DNA of 64,000 nucleotides from Streptomyces anulatus. Its GTDB lineage: Bacteria; Actinomycetota; Actinomycetes; Streptomycetales; Streptomycetaceae. Below the pieces are notes generated by a model. It worked only from the letters and a program-made list of their open reading frames with translations, was not told where the DNA came from and ran no database searches. Shown in pieces: positions 36,924 through 45,356 of the stretch. The stretch is from assembly GCF_014650675.1 (NCBI RefSeq), contig NZ_BMVK01000014.1:1-64000 (forward strand), read 5' to 3'. Within the stretch, counting starts at the first letter, position 1. Each line of letters starts with the position of its first letter. A program made the translations under genes and the position numbers.

Positions 36924-37040
36924 ACAGTCCACCTTATGCGGGGGGACGCGTCGCGCAGAATGCATCAGGTTCGCAACAGCCGTGGCCCAAATCCCCATAC
37001 ACCCTGTAAAGGCTGTAGGGCGGCGCGGCACACTAAGCGA

Positions 37041-38366
37041 ATGAACGATTGGCCCGATCGACGGACCGGCGACCGCAGCGAGCGCTACGGGCGGGGCAGC
37101 GACAGCGCCCGGCCCGAGAGCGCACGGGCGATGCCTCACATCCAGCGCCGCCCGACCCCGCCGCAGAGGCCGCAGGCTCCGCCGCAGAGGCCGCAGGTGC
37201 CGCAGCAGGGTCAGGGATACGACGACCGCTACCAGGACGGCGGCTACGCCAACAGCCCCGACCCCGGGTACGACAGCGGCTACAACACGGGCCAGGTCTA
37301 CGGCTCGGGCGGCGGCGGGTCGGACGGCCGGGGCGGCGGTGGCCGTCGCGGCGGCGGTGACGGGGGTTACGTCCAGGGCCGCCCGGCCCCGGACTGGCGT
37401 CGCCGGATCAAGCTCGGCGCGCTGACCCTGGTGGTCGTGGTGCTCGCGGTCTCGATCTCGACGTACTTCTGGGCCGACTCGAAGCTGAAGCGCGAGGTCG
37501 ACCTCTCCAAGGTCATCGAGCGGCCGGAGTCCGGCGACGGCACGAACTACCTGATCGTCGGGTCGGACAGCCGCGAGGGCATGTCGGCAGAGGAGAAGAA
37601 GCGGCTGCGCACCGGTTCCGCCGAGGGCAAGCGGACCGACTCGATGATGATCCTGCACGACGGCTCCAACGGTCCGACGCTGATCTCGCTGCCGCGCGAC
37701 TCCAACGTCGAGATCCCGTCCTTCGTGGGGTCCGAGTCCGGGAAGAAGTTCCAGGGCACCGGCCGGCAGGTGAAGCTGAACGCCGCCTACGCCGAGGACG
37801 GCCCCGAACTCCTCGTCCGTACGGTCGAGTTCAACACCGGGCTGCACATCGACCACTACGTCGAGATCGGCTTCGGCGGCTTCGCGAAGATCGTGGACGC
37901 GATCGGCGGGGTCGAGCTGGACATCCCGAAGGGCTTCAAGGACAAGAAGTCCGGGGCCGACTTCCAGGCCGGAAAGCAGACGCTGAACGGCGAGCAGTCC
38001 CTGGCCTTCGTCCGGACCCGCTACGCGCTGCCGGGCAGCGACCTGGACCGTACGAAGAACCAGCAGAAGTTCCTCGCGGCGCTGGCGAGCCAGACGGCGA
38101 CCCCGGGCACGATCATCAACCCGTTCAAGCTGTACCCGACGATGGGCGCCGGCCTGGACACGCTGATCGTGGACAAGGACATGTCGCTCTGGGCGCTGGG
38201 CAACATGTTCTTCGCGATGAAGGGCGTCACGGGCGGCGACGGCACGTCGATGAACATGCCGATCTCGGGCAGCGTCGGCGGCAATCTGGTCTGGGACAAG
38301 GCCAAGGTGAAGCAGCTGGTGGAGCAGCTGAACAACGACGAGAAGGTCACGGTCAAGGGCAACTGA
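37041..38366 (+). CDS. LytR-CpsA-Psr family protein, fifth of five
   Basis: A 441-residue protein starting at ATG 37041 (MNDWPDRRTG). The N terminus (~1-120) is rich in Gln, Pro, Tyr and Gly. The membrane helix is at ~128-148 (LTLVVVVLAVSISTYFW). The LCP domain has LIVGSDSREGMSAEE, RTDSMMILHDGSNG and SLPRDSNVEIP, with the downstream Arg-rich VRTRYALPGSDLDRTKNQQ-type motif. No LytR_C domain is present. The Gln/Tyr-rich leader resembles the tail of the giant glycosyltransferase in composition. Confidence 0.92.
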   Translation: MNDWPDRRTGDRSERYGRGSDSARPESARAMPHIQRRPTPPQRPQAPPQRPQVPQQGQGYDDRYQDGGYANSPDPGYDSGYNTGQVYGSGGGGSDGRGGGGRRGGGDGGYVQGRPAPDWRRRIKLGALTLVVVVLAVSISTYFWADSKLKREVDLSKVIERPESGDGTNYLIVGSDSREGMSAEEKKRLRTGSAEGKRTDSMMILHDGSNGPTLISLPRDSNVEIPSFVGSESGKKFQGTGRQVKLNAAYAEDGPELLVRTVEFNTGLHIDHYVEIGFGGFAKIVDAIGGVELDIPKGFKDKKSGADFQAGKQTLNGEQSLAFVRTRYALPGSDLDRTKNQQKFLAALASQTATPGTIINPFKLYPTMGAGLDTLIVDKDMSLWALGNMFFAMKGVTGGDGTSMNMPISGSVGGNLVWDKAKVKQLVEQLNNDEKVTVKGN

Positions 38367-38386
38367 AGCCGTAGACAGAGCTGTTG

Positions 38387-38418
38387 AAGGGCGCCGGGCT
38401 GTTGCCCGGCGCCCTTTT
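38387..38418 (+). terminator. intrinsic terminator of the fifth LCP gene
   Basis: A 13-bp stem (38387-38399 with 38404-38416) with a TGTT loop is followed by a T run, 20 bases beyond the stop codon. It also separates this gene from the convergent gene at 38434. Confidence 0.9.
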
Positions 38419-38433
38419 CGTCGCCCGGGGTCG

Positions 38434-39480
38434 CTAGGTGCCGTAGGTGATGTTCCCCTCCGCGTCCATGACGGGATGGATCCGGGAGGGGCCGTAGTCG
38501 TCCACGTCGGACGGGCGAGACTTCTCCGGCCCGTCCGGCCCGATCCGCATCACCCGCTCGACCCGGATCACCTCGAACCGGCGGCCCCGCAGCACGAGTT
38601 CGTCGGGCCTCAGGCGCGCGGTGAACTTCTTCGCGGCCCGCGCGTGGAGAGCCGCCTCCTTCTCGTCCACCTTCATCCAGGCGGGCAGCTCCGGCATGCC
38701 GGGCAGGTCCGGCAGCTGGGGCACGGGGCGCGTGAGGTGGTGGACGAGCGCGCGGCGGGCCCCCTGCGGGGTCGAGTACTGTCCGGTCACCATCGACCAG
38801 GTCGCCTCCTTCCGCTCCACCACCCGGAACGTCGTCGGGAGGAGCACGACCCCGGGGTGGGTGGTCAACGCCCGCCGGGAGTCCGCCCGTACGCCCTCGG
38901 GGAAGCGGGCGGCGGTGTAGGCGAGCTGCAGCAGCCCTGCCCGGCCGATCCCCTCGCTGAGCCCGACGGCGGCGGCGTGGTCGACCACGAAGCCCTCGGT
39001 CCGGGAGGGGTCGGGCGCGTCCAGGTCCCAGCTGTCGTCGTCCGGGTCCGTGGCCCGGGGCGGCTCCAGCCGGCCGCCGCCGATCCGGGCGAACTCGTCG
39101 GCGCGCACGATCCGGTAGCGCACGCCGCACGCCGACACCTCGTCGACCGCCTCGGTCTCCAGCCGCGCCACGGCGTCCAGCAGCGACCGCCGGGCCGCCG
39201 GGTCGTCGGTGTCGTCCCTCGCCATGAACCACAGGTGCGAATTCAGCTCGTCCCGGGCCATCTGCGGGAACCCCGAATCCAGTTCGCCCAGCAGTCGCCA
39301 GCGCGGCCGGTCGCCGCGCCGCTGCTCGGCGAGCCCGAACAGAGGCCCCCGGACCACGATGTTCGGGTACTTGCGGACCGAGGCGAACGCGTCCGCCTCG
39401 GTGACCTCGGAGACCGGGTCGTCATGACGGGTGACGTTGATCGTGAGATGGTCCGGCGATTCCTCCGGGTGAGCGTCCAT
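38434..39480 (-). CDS. uncharacterised actinomycete protein (DUF5954-like)
   Basis: A 348-residue soluble protein with no signal peptide or membrane helix. I tentatively place it in DUF5954 from memory of its N-terminal VVRGPLFGLAEQRR and C-terminal YGPSRIHPVMD patterns. The rest is charged, with Trp and Arg-Val-Glu repeats and no catalytic motif that I recognise. The ATG at 39480 is supported by the start of conserved sequence soon after. It marks the beginning of a segment without the conserved envelope genes. Confidence 0.7.
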   Translation of the reverse strand: MDAHPEESPDHLTINVTRHDDPVSEVTEADAFASVRKYPNIVVRGPLFGLAEQRRGDRPRWRLLGELDSGFPQMARDELNSHLWFMARDDTDDPAARRSLLDAVARLETEAVDEVSACGVRYRIVRADEFARIGGGRLEPPRATDPDDDSWDLDAPDPSRTEGFVVDHAAAVGLSEGIGRAGLLQLAYTAARFPEGVRADSRRALTTHPGVVLLPTTFRVVERKEATWSMVTGQYSTPQGARRALVHHLTRPVPQLPDLPGMPELPAWMKVDEKEAALHARAAKKFTARLRPDELVLRGRRFEVIRVERVMRIGPDGPEKSRPSDVDDYGPSRIHPVMDAEGNITYGT

Positions 39481-39630
39481 GCACTCAGTGTGCCGAAGGG
39501 GGGTGTCGGTGTCAGGATTTCCGCCGCAAAGGGCTTCTGCCGCGCGGAGTTGGTGTAGAGGCCGACGAGCGCGCTCCGCCGCCTGTCGAGGCCGGAGCGC
39601 GCTCGGGTCGGGCGGGGTGGCGCGTGCGCT

Positions 39631-39849
39631 TCAGTTGCCGGAGCCGGAGCCGGAGGCGTACGGGACGAAGTCGGCCCAGGCGGCGGGGGTGAAGCCGAGC
39701 TGCGGCCCGGCGAGGTCCTTGGAGTCACGGACGTGCACGGTGGTGCGGGCGGCGGCGACCTCGACGCACGAGGGCCCGTCGTTGCTGCTGAAGCTGCTCT
39801 TGAACCACTTGAGAGCGGAGACGTCTCCACCCGATGTCTTGCGCGTCAT
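39631..39849 (-). CDS. DUF397 domain protein
   Basis: A 72-residue protein with the DUF397 pattern: LKWFKSSFSSNDGPSCVEVA, then VHVRDSKDLAGPQLGFTPAAWADFV. Such proteins are usually encoded directly after an XRE-type regulator in Streptomyces, and some of these pairs affect development or behave like toxin-antitoxin units. Here the ATG overlaps the stop of the upstream regulator by four bases (ATGA at 39846-39849), so the pair is coupled. Confidence 0.92.
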   Translation of the reverse strand: MTRKTSGGDVSALKWFKSSFSSNDGPSCVEVAAARTTVHVRDSKDLAGPQLGFTPAAWADFVPYASGSGSGN

Positions 39850-40706
39850 GTCTCTCCCAGCACTTTCTCGATAAAGGTCCGCGATTCCCGTGGAGTAAGG
39901 CCCTGGGCCCGGACGAGACCAAGCCGTTGCTCCAGGATCCGGATCTCCTTGGGGTCGAAGGTCAGGCGGCTGAACAACTGGCTCTCCCATTGTCCCACCG
40001 CTGTTCCGTCCTTGAACTTGAGAAGCTGGAGCTGGCCGCCCATTCCGGCATGGTCCTCCCGGTCGGTCGGCATCACCTGGATCTCGACGTTCCGCAACTG
40101 CGCCAGCTCCAGCAGGTGTTCGAGCTGGCGTCGTAGCACGGCACGACCGCCGAGCGGCCGCCGGATCGTCACCTCCTCCTGGACGAAGGTGAGCATGGTC
40201 AGCGGCTTCCGCCGGAAGATCTCCTGCCGCGCCATCCGTGCCGCGACGTACCGCTCGACCTCGTCAGGACCGAACGCCGGCCGCCGCATCTCGTAGAGCG
40301 CACGGGCATATTCGGCGGTCTGGAGCAGCCCGTGCACGTTGTGGTTCTCGTACGCGCCCAGCTCGACCGCTTGCCGTTCGAGCTTGGCCTGATCCTTCAC
40401 CTTCTTCGGGTACCGGGCCTCCGCCACGTCCTGCTTCATCGCGGAGATCTTGCCGCGCGCCCCTACGGCCCGGTCCGTCGCGTCCAGGAACTCCGGCTTG
40501 GGGATGCGCCGCCCGCCCTCGACCTTGTAGACGAGGTCCTCGCCGTATCCGATGGCCGCGCCCAGTTCGGCGGCGCGCATCCCTGCCGCCTCCCGCCAGA
40601 GTTTGATCTGCCGCCCCACAGCGGCCATGACCGCGCTCGAATCGTCCGCCGGATCGATGTCGACGTCCAGATCGGGCTCGGGCTCGGGTGCGTCTTCGTC
40701 AGCCAT
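39846..40706 (-). CDS. XRE-family regulator with DUF5753 (Scr1-type) domain
   Basis: A 286-residue DNA-binding protein. Residues ~25-95 form the helix-turn-helix domain: RQIKLWREAAGMRAAELGAAIG and VYKVEGGRRIPKPEFL. Residues ~110-280 match DUF5753, with ENHNVHGLLQTAEYARAL, VEIQVMPTDREDHAG and ILEQRL, typical of the WhiJ/Scr1 group. The N-terminal 25 residues are strongly acidic. It forms a coupled pair with the DUF397 gene; the partner is expected to modulate its DNA binding. Confidence 0.92.
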   Translation of the reverse strand: MADEDAPEPEPDLDVDIDPADDSSAVMAAVGRQIKLWREAAGMRAAELGAAIGYGEDLVYKVEGGRRIPKPEFLDATDRAVGARGKISAMKQDVAEARYPKKVKDQAKLERQAVELGAYENHNVHGLLQTAEYARALYEMRRPAFGPDEVERYVAARMARQEIFRRKPLTMLTFVQEEVTIRRPLGGRAVLRRQLEHLLELAQLRNVEIQVMPTDREDHAGMGGQLQLLKFKDGTAVGQWESQLFSRLTFDPKEIRILEQRLGLVRAQGLTPRESRTFIEKVLGET

Positions 40707-41086
40707 GGTGCGCAGCGTAGGGACGGCGGGCCGGGCCGAGTGACGGATCCCCGGAAATCCACCCGAAATCGCTGCTCACACCGGGTCGTGACGCGCCACG
40801 ATCCGGTGGAGAACAACCGGGTCGTGGCTCACCGCGACTTGGTGGTCCACGACATCAACTACTAAAGAACCAAAAGAAATTACCCAACCCCACCCCACCC
40901 GATCCCGGTGGTCAACTGCGGGATGGACTGGTCACTCACACGGGTGAGATGCGCCAACTGGGCTGGATTTCGGGCGGGTTGCCCGGCATATGCTCACGCT
41001 GACCACAACACCAGACATGAGACGGCCCCCGCCGGGACGGCAATCCCGAGCGAGGACCTGACCACCAAGGAAGAGAACGCTTCCCC
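40707..41086. promoter_or_regulatory. divergent intergenic region with lower G+C
   Basis: The 380 bases between the XRE gene and the HTH gene include an A-rich patch at 40855-40890 (TACTAAAGAACCAAAAGAAA). I found no supported gene or strong hairpin. Promoters for both genes are expected here. Confidence 0.4.
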
Positions 41087-42022
41087 ATGGCTACCCAGCA
41101 CGATATCGCCCTCACCCACGCCCTGACCGGGATTCCCGGGCCTCTCCCGCCCTCCGGCGTCATCCACGTCGCGATCCCGCACGCGAGCCGCTTCACGATC
41201 GTCGGCAACCACCTCGCGCAGCACGACGGGCTCTCCCTCACCGCGATCGGGATCGGCGTGCACATCCAGTCGCTGCCCGCCGGGTCCCAGGTCGGCATCA
41301 AGGCGCTCACGGCCCGCTTCGCCGAGGGCGAGACCGCTATCGCCGCCGCCCTGCGCGAGCTGGAGACCCACGGCTACCTGCACCGGACCCGCGCGAGGCT
41401 GGCGAACGGCCGGATGGTCACCCGCACGGTGTTCTGCAACCAGCCGGGTGCGTTGCTGCGGGGCGGGACGGTGGTGCCGGTAGCGGTGGCGCCGAAGCCG
41501 GTGATGAAGCCTGCGGTGCCCGTACCCCCGCCTGCGCCCGAGCCCACCCCCGTACCGGAAGCAGCCCATCCACCGGTCCGCGTACCGTCGCGCATCGCGC
41601 CCAAGCCGCCGCGTCGGCCGCTCCCGCAGCCCCGCGAGTTCACCCCGGAACTGCACCGGGCCGCCTCCGCGCTCCTCGCCGATCTTCGGCGTCACGCGCC
41701 GGAGCTGGTGCTCTCCGAGGACGACGTCGAGGAGCTGGCTCCCGGTGCGGCTGCCTGGCTGGAGCGCGGCGCACACCCCGACGCCATCCGCCATGCTCTG
41801 ACGACCGAGCTCCCGCAGCCTCCGAAGTACCCGGCGAAGATCGTCAGGCACCGTCTCGCCGTGCTCCTGCCACCACCGCTCCCCGGCGCCCGGGAACTGG
41901 CCCCGGCCCGCCGGGCGCCCGTCACCCCCTTCCAGACCTGCGAGGGCTGCGACCGCGCGTTCCGCTCCCCGGACCCGGGGCACTGCCGCGACTGCCGGGG
42001 CCAGTACTGGGAGGCGGCGTAG
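41087..42022 (+). CDS. winged-helix/HTH protein with C-terminal zinc-finger-like motif
   Basis: A 311-residue protein. Residues ~30-120 form a replication-initiator- or GntR-like winged helix: LTAIGIGVHIQSLPAGSQVGIKALTARF, then ALRELETHGYLHRTRARL. A Pro-rich linker (~130-185) follows, and a helical domain (~185-265). The last 30 residues hold CEGCDRAF and HCRDC, a four-Cys zinc-ribbon-like arrangement. It is a common Streptomyces family usually annotated as helix-turn-helix protein; its targets are unknown. The stop is two bases before a terminal-inverted-repeat-like element. Confidence 0.82.
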   Translation: MATQHDIALTHALTGIPGPLPPSGVIHVAIPHASRFTIVGNHLAQHDGLSLTAIGIGVHIQSLPAGSQVGIKALTARFAEGETAIAAALRELETHGYLHRTRARLANGRMVTRTVFCNQPGALLRGGTVVPVAVAPKPVMKPAVPVPPPAPEPTPVPEAAHPPVRVPSRIAPKPPRRPLPQPREFTPELHRAASALLADLRRHAPELVLSEDDVEELAPGAAAWLERGAHPDAIRHALTTELPQPPKYPAKIVRHRLAVLLPPPLPGARELAPARRAPVTPFQTCEGCDRAFRSPDPGHCRDCRGQYWEAA

Positions 42023-42024
42023 GG

Positions 42025-42040
42025 CCTGTCCGGCGGATCA
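42025..42040 (+). repeat. left copy of a 16-bp inverted repeat
   Basis: CCTGTCCGGCGGATCA here is the exact reverse complement of 43834-43849. I recall this type of sequence at ends of Streptomyces IS5-like elements and their remnants. The two copies enclose exactly the VOC gene and the erythromycin-esterase-like gene. Confidence 0.8.
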
Positions 42041-42044
42041 TCGT

Positions 42045-42503
42045 TCAGAGGAAGAGTTCCCGGGCTCGACGGGCCACCTCGTCCGGCGTGAGGTCCTCCA
42101 GATGTGTGAGGAAGACCCAGATGTGGCCGTAGGGGTCCTTCAACATGGTCGTTCGGTCGCCATGGAACTGGTCGGCCGGCGGCCGCAGGAGTTCCGCACC
42201 GGCCGCGGTGGCCTGCCGCGCCAGAGCATCGACGTCATCGACGAAGACGTGCAGGCCCACGGTGGTACCACCGACAGCCGTCGGTGCGCTGAAGAATGGT
42301 CCCTCTGCGTCGCCCAGCATGATGGTGGAGCCCTGAATCTTGACCTCGGCGTGCACGATGCGTCCGTCGGGGCCGTCGAGGCGGAACAGCTCTTCGGCAC
42401 CGAAGGCTCGGGTGTAGAAGTTGATCGCGTTCGCGGCCCCGTCGACCATGATGTGGGCGACGACAGCGTTGCGGTAGTTCTCGGGAATGGCGGTCTCGGT
42501 CAT
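42045..42503 (-). CDS. VOC (glyoxalase/bleomycin resistance) family protein
   Basis: A 152-residue protein from the ATG at 42503 (MTETAIPENY), with GGAGG nine bases upstream. It matches the PhnB-like VOC group: HIMVDGAANAINFYTRAFGAEELFRL, GSTIMLGDAEG, and DQFHGDRTTMLKDPYGHIWVF near the end. The usual metal or substrate ligands of the fold (a His near the N terminus, and Glu/His later) are partly conserved. It may act as an epimerase, dioxygenase or drug-binding protein. Inside the inverted-repeat cassette. Confidence 0.85.
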   Translation of the reverse strand: MTETAIPENYRNAVVAHIMVDGAANAINFYTRAFGAEELFRLDGPDGRIVHAEVKIQGSTIMLGDAEGPFFSAPTAVGGTTVGLHVFVDDVDALARQATAAGAELLRPPADQFHGDRTTMLKDPYGHIWVFLTHLEDLTPDEVARRARELFL

Positions 42504-42834
42504 GGGAACTGCCTCCTTGGGCGGCTGCTGCCGATGGCCTTGAAGGTAGAAGCTGAACCGCACCTGAGGTCAAGCGTGGATCAACTGGCGACCGAGCAGA
42601 GTGCTGTGCGAAGCCATAGCTTGATCGCTGCGACAGTGACCGCGCCTACCTCGCTCACGGAGCCGTCACGGTGGTCGCGATACGCCGTTGGTCCCGCACC
42701 TGAGCCACTACAGGCCGCTCCAGTGATGAGCGTCAACTCGACGTCACAGGCTCTTGACCTCAACCAAGCTAGAGGTCGGACGATCTCCTGGAGTGGTCCG
42801 CAAGAAGCGGAGCTCGGGGATGAAGGGCAGGCCA
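42504..42834. promoter_or_regulatory. divergent region inside the cassette
   Basis: This 331-base gap is less G+C-rich than its surroundings. An 84-codon open frame on the minus strand (42581-42835) exists, but I do not recognise it and cannot support it. Promoters for the two divergent genes are expected here. Confidence 0.35.
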
Positions 42835-43779
42835 ATGAAGGCAGCGACCGAATGGATCAAGAAGAACTCCCATGCGCTCGTGAACAGGAAGCCTGACGAG
42901 CCACTGGACGATCTGCGGCCGCTCGCCCCACTGGTGCGGGACGCCAAGATCGTGGCGCTTGGAGCAGCTGCCCGACAGACACGCGAATTGTCGGACGTGG
43001 CGCATCGCATCGTGCGCCTGCTGGTGGAAGAAGAGGGGTTCCGCACCCTTGCGTTGGAGGGCGACGATCCTGGCCGCCTCGGCCTGGACGTCTATGTCGC
43101 CACCGGCGATGGAGACCCCCGTGCACTGCTGGGAAAGGCACGGTCGTTCTGGCAGACCGCCGAGATCCTCGATCTCGTCCACTGGATGCGGTCCTACAAC
43201 AAGCGCCACCCGGGCGACCCGGTACGTTTCGCCCAGTTCCCTGCTGAACCGGTGCGGCACACCACACGGCTCGATGGTCTGGCCGAACTGGAACGCACGC
43301 TCGCCGACGGTGTGAGCCGGTGGCAGCGGCTCACCGGCGACAAGGTCGTCTACTGGGGCGGTATGGCCCACACCGCCGTGGGCGCCCCTCGTACCGTGTC
43401 CCCTTCCGAGCCCCTGGAGTCGCACCGGAATATGGGCGGATACCTGCGTGCACGACTGGGGCTGGACTACCGGTCCGTGGGCCTGACCATGGCGCATGGT
43501 TCGATCGGCCAGCCCCTGACCGCTCCACGCCCGGACTTCGTCGACAGCCTGCTGCATGCGGCCGCCGGGAACAGGGCGGGATACTTCCTGGATCTGGGCA
43601 CATCGCAACCCGAGCCGATCCGCCGCCTCCTGAACGCCCCGACGCGCACGCGGTTGATCGGCCCGCTCTACGACCCCCGGGATGACGCGGCCTACCACAT
43701 GTCGGGCGGGTCACTCGCGAGCTGGTTCGACGTCGTCGTCCACACGCAAGAGGTGACACCGTACCGGCCCTTGCCCTGA
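42835..43779 (+). CDS. erythromycin esterase family protein with altered catalytic motif
   Basis: About 314 residues from ATG 42835 (MKAATEWIKK); ATG 42820 is possible. It has family features: LDDLRPLAPLVRDAKIVALG, FRTLALEGDDPGRL, ILDLVHWMRSYNKRHP and HRNMGGYLRARLG. However, the family's Gly-Glu-x-x-His segment reads GAAARQTREL here, so the Glu and His that are catalytic in EreB are absent. Of the later Ala-His-Asn-x-His pair only one His remains (MAHTAVG). It is shorter than the typical ~400 residues. It is probably not a macrolide esterase. Confidence 0.85.
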   Translation: MKAATEWIKKNSHALVNRKPDEPLDDLRPLAPLVRDAKIVALGAAARQTRELSDVAHRIVRLLVEEEGFRTLALEGDDPGRLGLDVYVATGDGDPRALLGKARSFWQTAEILDLVHWMRSYNKRHPGDPVRFAQFPAEPVRHTTRLDGLAELERTLADGVSRWQRLTGDKVVYWGGMAHTAVGAPRTVSPSEPLESHRNMGGYLRARLGLDYRSVGLTMAHGSIGQPLTAPRPDFVDSLLHAAAGNRAGYFLDLGTSQPEPIRRLLNAPTRTRLIGPLYDPRDDAAYHMSGGSLASWFDVVVHTQEVTPYRPLP

Positions 43780-43833
43780 AGGCTGCCCGGCGGAGCATTC
43801 CGCAGACGCCGGCTCCGGCACGCAGATATGCAC

Positions 43834-43849
43834 TGATCCGCCGGACAGG
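43834..43849 (-). repeat. right copy of a 16-bp inverted repeat
   Basis: TGATCCGCCGGACAGG is the exact reverse complement of 42025-42040. Immediately downstream the transposase remnant begins in frame. Confidence 0.8.
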
Positions 43850-44210
43850 ACCGGGCGTGATCATCGCCAGGTCATCGACGGGGTTCTGTACCGGGTTCGG
43901 ACCGGGGTGCAGTGGCGTGATCTTCCGGAGCGGTACGGGCCGCGGAAGACGGTGCATGAGCGGCATCGCCGCTGGTCGGCGGACGGAACCTGGGCGTTGT
44001 TGTTGCGGCGGGTGCAGGCTGAGGCGGATGCGGCCGATGACATCGACTGGGACGTGTCGGTGGACTCCACCTCCGTCCGGGCCCACCAGCATGCGGCCGG
44101 CGCGAGGAAGGCTCCGCCGGCGGCCGTCAGAGGGGGCTTCGCACAGGTGGTCGTCCTGACGGCTGGCCAGCGTGCCGACTGCACGCAGTTCGAGGCCGAG
44201 TCGGTGGTGG
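43850..44210 (+). pseudogene. IS5-family transposase remnant
   Basis: The frame reads RDHRQVIDGVLYRVRTGVQW, then RDLPERYGPRKTVHERHRRW, SADGTWALLL and DVSVDSTSVRAHQHAAGARK: the N-terminal third of an IS5-group DDE transposase including the first catalytic Asp (VDST). After GGFAQVVVLTAGQRADCTQFEA the similarity stops. The usual segment with the second Asp region (GLTTKIHLAGDGRGRPL-like) is missing by internal deletion, and the C-terminal half is lost. The first ~25 residues are also absent. It cannot be active. Confidence 0.85.
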
Positions 44211-44497
44211 GGCCCGGCGATCGCGACTGCGGGTCCCGGTCCAGCCTGTGATCGCCAGGACAGTGCCTGGCGTCTCCTGCACGCGCGTGGCCAGGGCCTG
44301 CTGTCATGAGGCTCACGTGCGACGAAAGCCCGTGGCGGTGGCCCGCCTGGTAGCACCCCGGATACCCCCCTGGCCCTGCCCCACCGTGTCCCGCAGCGCA
44401 CGAGCAGATTCGCGAAGTTCATGCATCAGCATCAGCCTCAGCACCGCACCCTGATCACCCATGTCGCACGGCAGGCCATGACCGACGGCCCCGTCAA
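44211..44497. other. intergenic stretch, nothing identified
   Basis: About 290 bases between the transposase remnant and the kinase pseudogene. No supported gene, repeat or hairpin was seen. It may contain decayed insertion sequence. Confidence 0.4.
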
Positions 44498-45290
44498 GTG
44501 ACGGACGCACGCGTTGTCGACGGACGCTTCGAGCTGCTGGAACGGCTCGGCGGTGGCGGTACGGGCACCGTGTGGCGCGCCCGTGACCTGGTGCTCCACC
44601 GCGACGTGGCCCTCAAAGAGGTGCGGCCGCAGGGGGCGGACGAGGACGCGGAGGGCTTCCGTGCCCTGCGTGCCCGGGTGCTGCGCGAGGCCCGTGGCCT
44701 GGCCCGGGTCGATCACCCGAACGTCGTCACCATCCACCACATCGTCGACAGCGGCCCCGACACGTACCCCTGGCTGGTCATGGAGCTGATCACCGGCGGC
44801 TCGCTCCAGGACCGCCTCGGCCGAGGCCGGATGCCCCCCCCGGCGACGCGGCCGGGCTCGGCCGCGAGCTGCTCGCCGCCCTCGTCGCCGCGCACGCGCA
44901 CGGCATCGAGCACCATGACGTGAAGCCCGCGAACGTCTTGCTGCGCTCCGACGGCCGCCCGGTCCTCACCGGCTTCGGCTTCGCCGCGCTCCAGGACTCC
45001 ACGCGGATCACGGCCACAGGATCGATCATCAGCTCGCCCGACTACATGTCGCCCGAGCGGGTCCACGGGGAGTCGAGCGGACCGCCCGCCGACCTGTGGT
45101 CGCTCGGCATGCTCCTGTACGTCGCCGTGGAGGGCCGGCACCCGCTGCGCAGGGACAGCACGCCGGCGACGCTCGCGGCCGTGCTCCATGAGGACGTGCC
45201 CAGGCCCCGGCACGCGGGCGCGTTGGCCGACGTACTGATGTCGCTGCTGGTGCACGATCCGGAGGCGCGGCTCGATGCGCGCATCAGACT
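44498..45290 (+). pseudogene. serine/threonine protein kinase, frameshifted and truncated
   Basis: The GTG-led frame encodes FELLERLGGGGTGTVWRARD (glycine loop), VALKEV (the ATP-binding Lys) and VMELITGGSLQDRL. The reading frame is then lost in a run of eight C residues (44834-44841). In the next frame GLGRELLAAL leads to EHHDVKPANVLL, SPDYMSPERV and DLWSLGMLLY. One base is missing, or two are extra. The DFG triplet reads GFG, so the metal-binding Asp is gone. The sequence stops inside the kinase fold at DPEARLDAR, before any membrane helix or sensor domain. Confidence 0.85.
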
Positions 45291-45356
45291 TCTAAAGCAC
45301 CCCTACAGGGGCTCGCACCGACCGTCACGCCGTGGGCGCGCGGCCGGGCCCTGTCG

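Noticed and set aside
36924..37856. Extension of the thioesterase to 493 residues
   Set aside because: The extra part is antisense to the fifth LCP gene and has no domain. MTDQ at 36923 is the usual start.
42581..42835. 84-codon frame between the VOC and esterase-like genes
   Set aside because: No ribosome site and no recognised family; it overlaps the expected control region.
44834..44841. Kinase frameshift as a programmed frameshift
   Set aside because: The protein also lacks the DFG Asp and its C-terminal part, so gene decay or a sequencing error in the C run is simpler.
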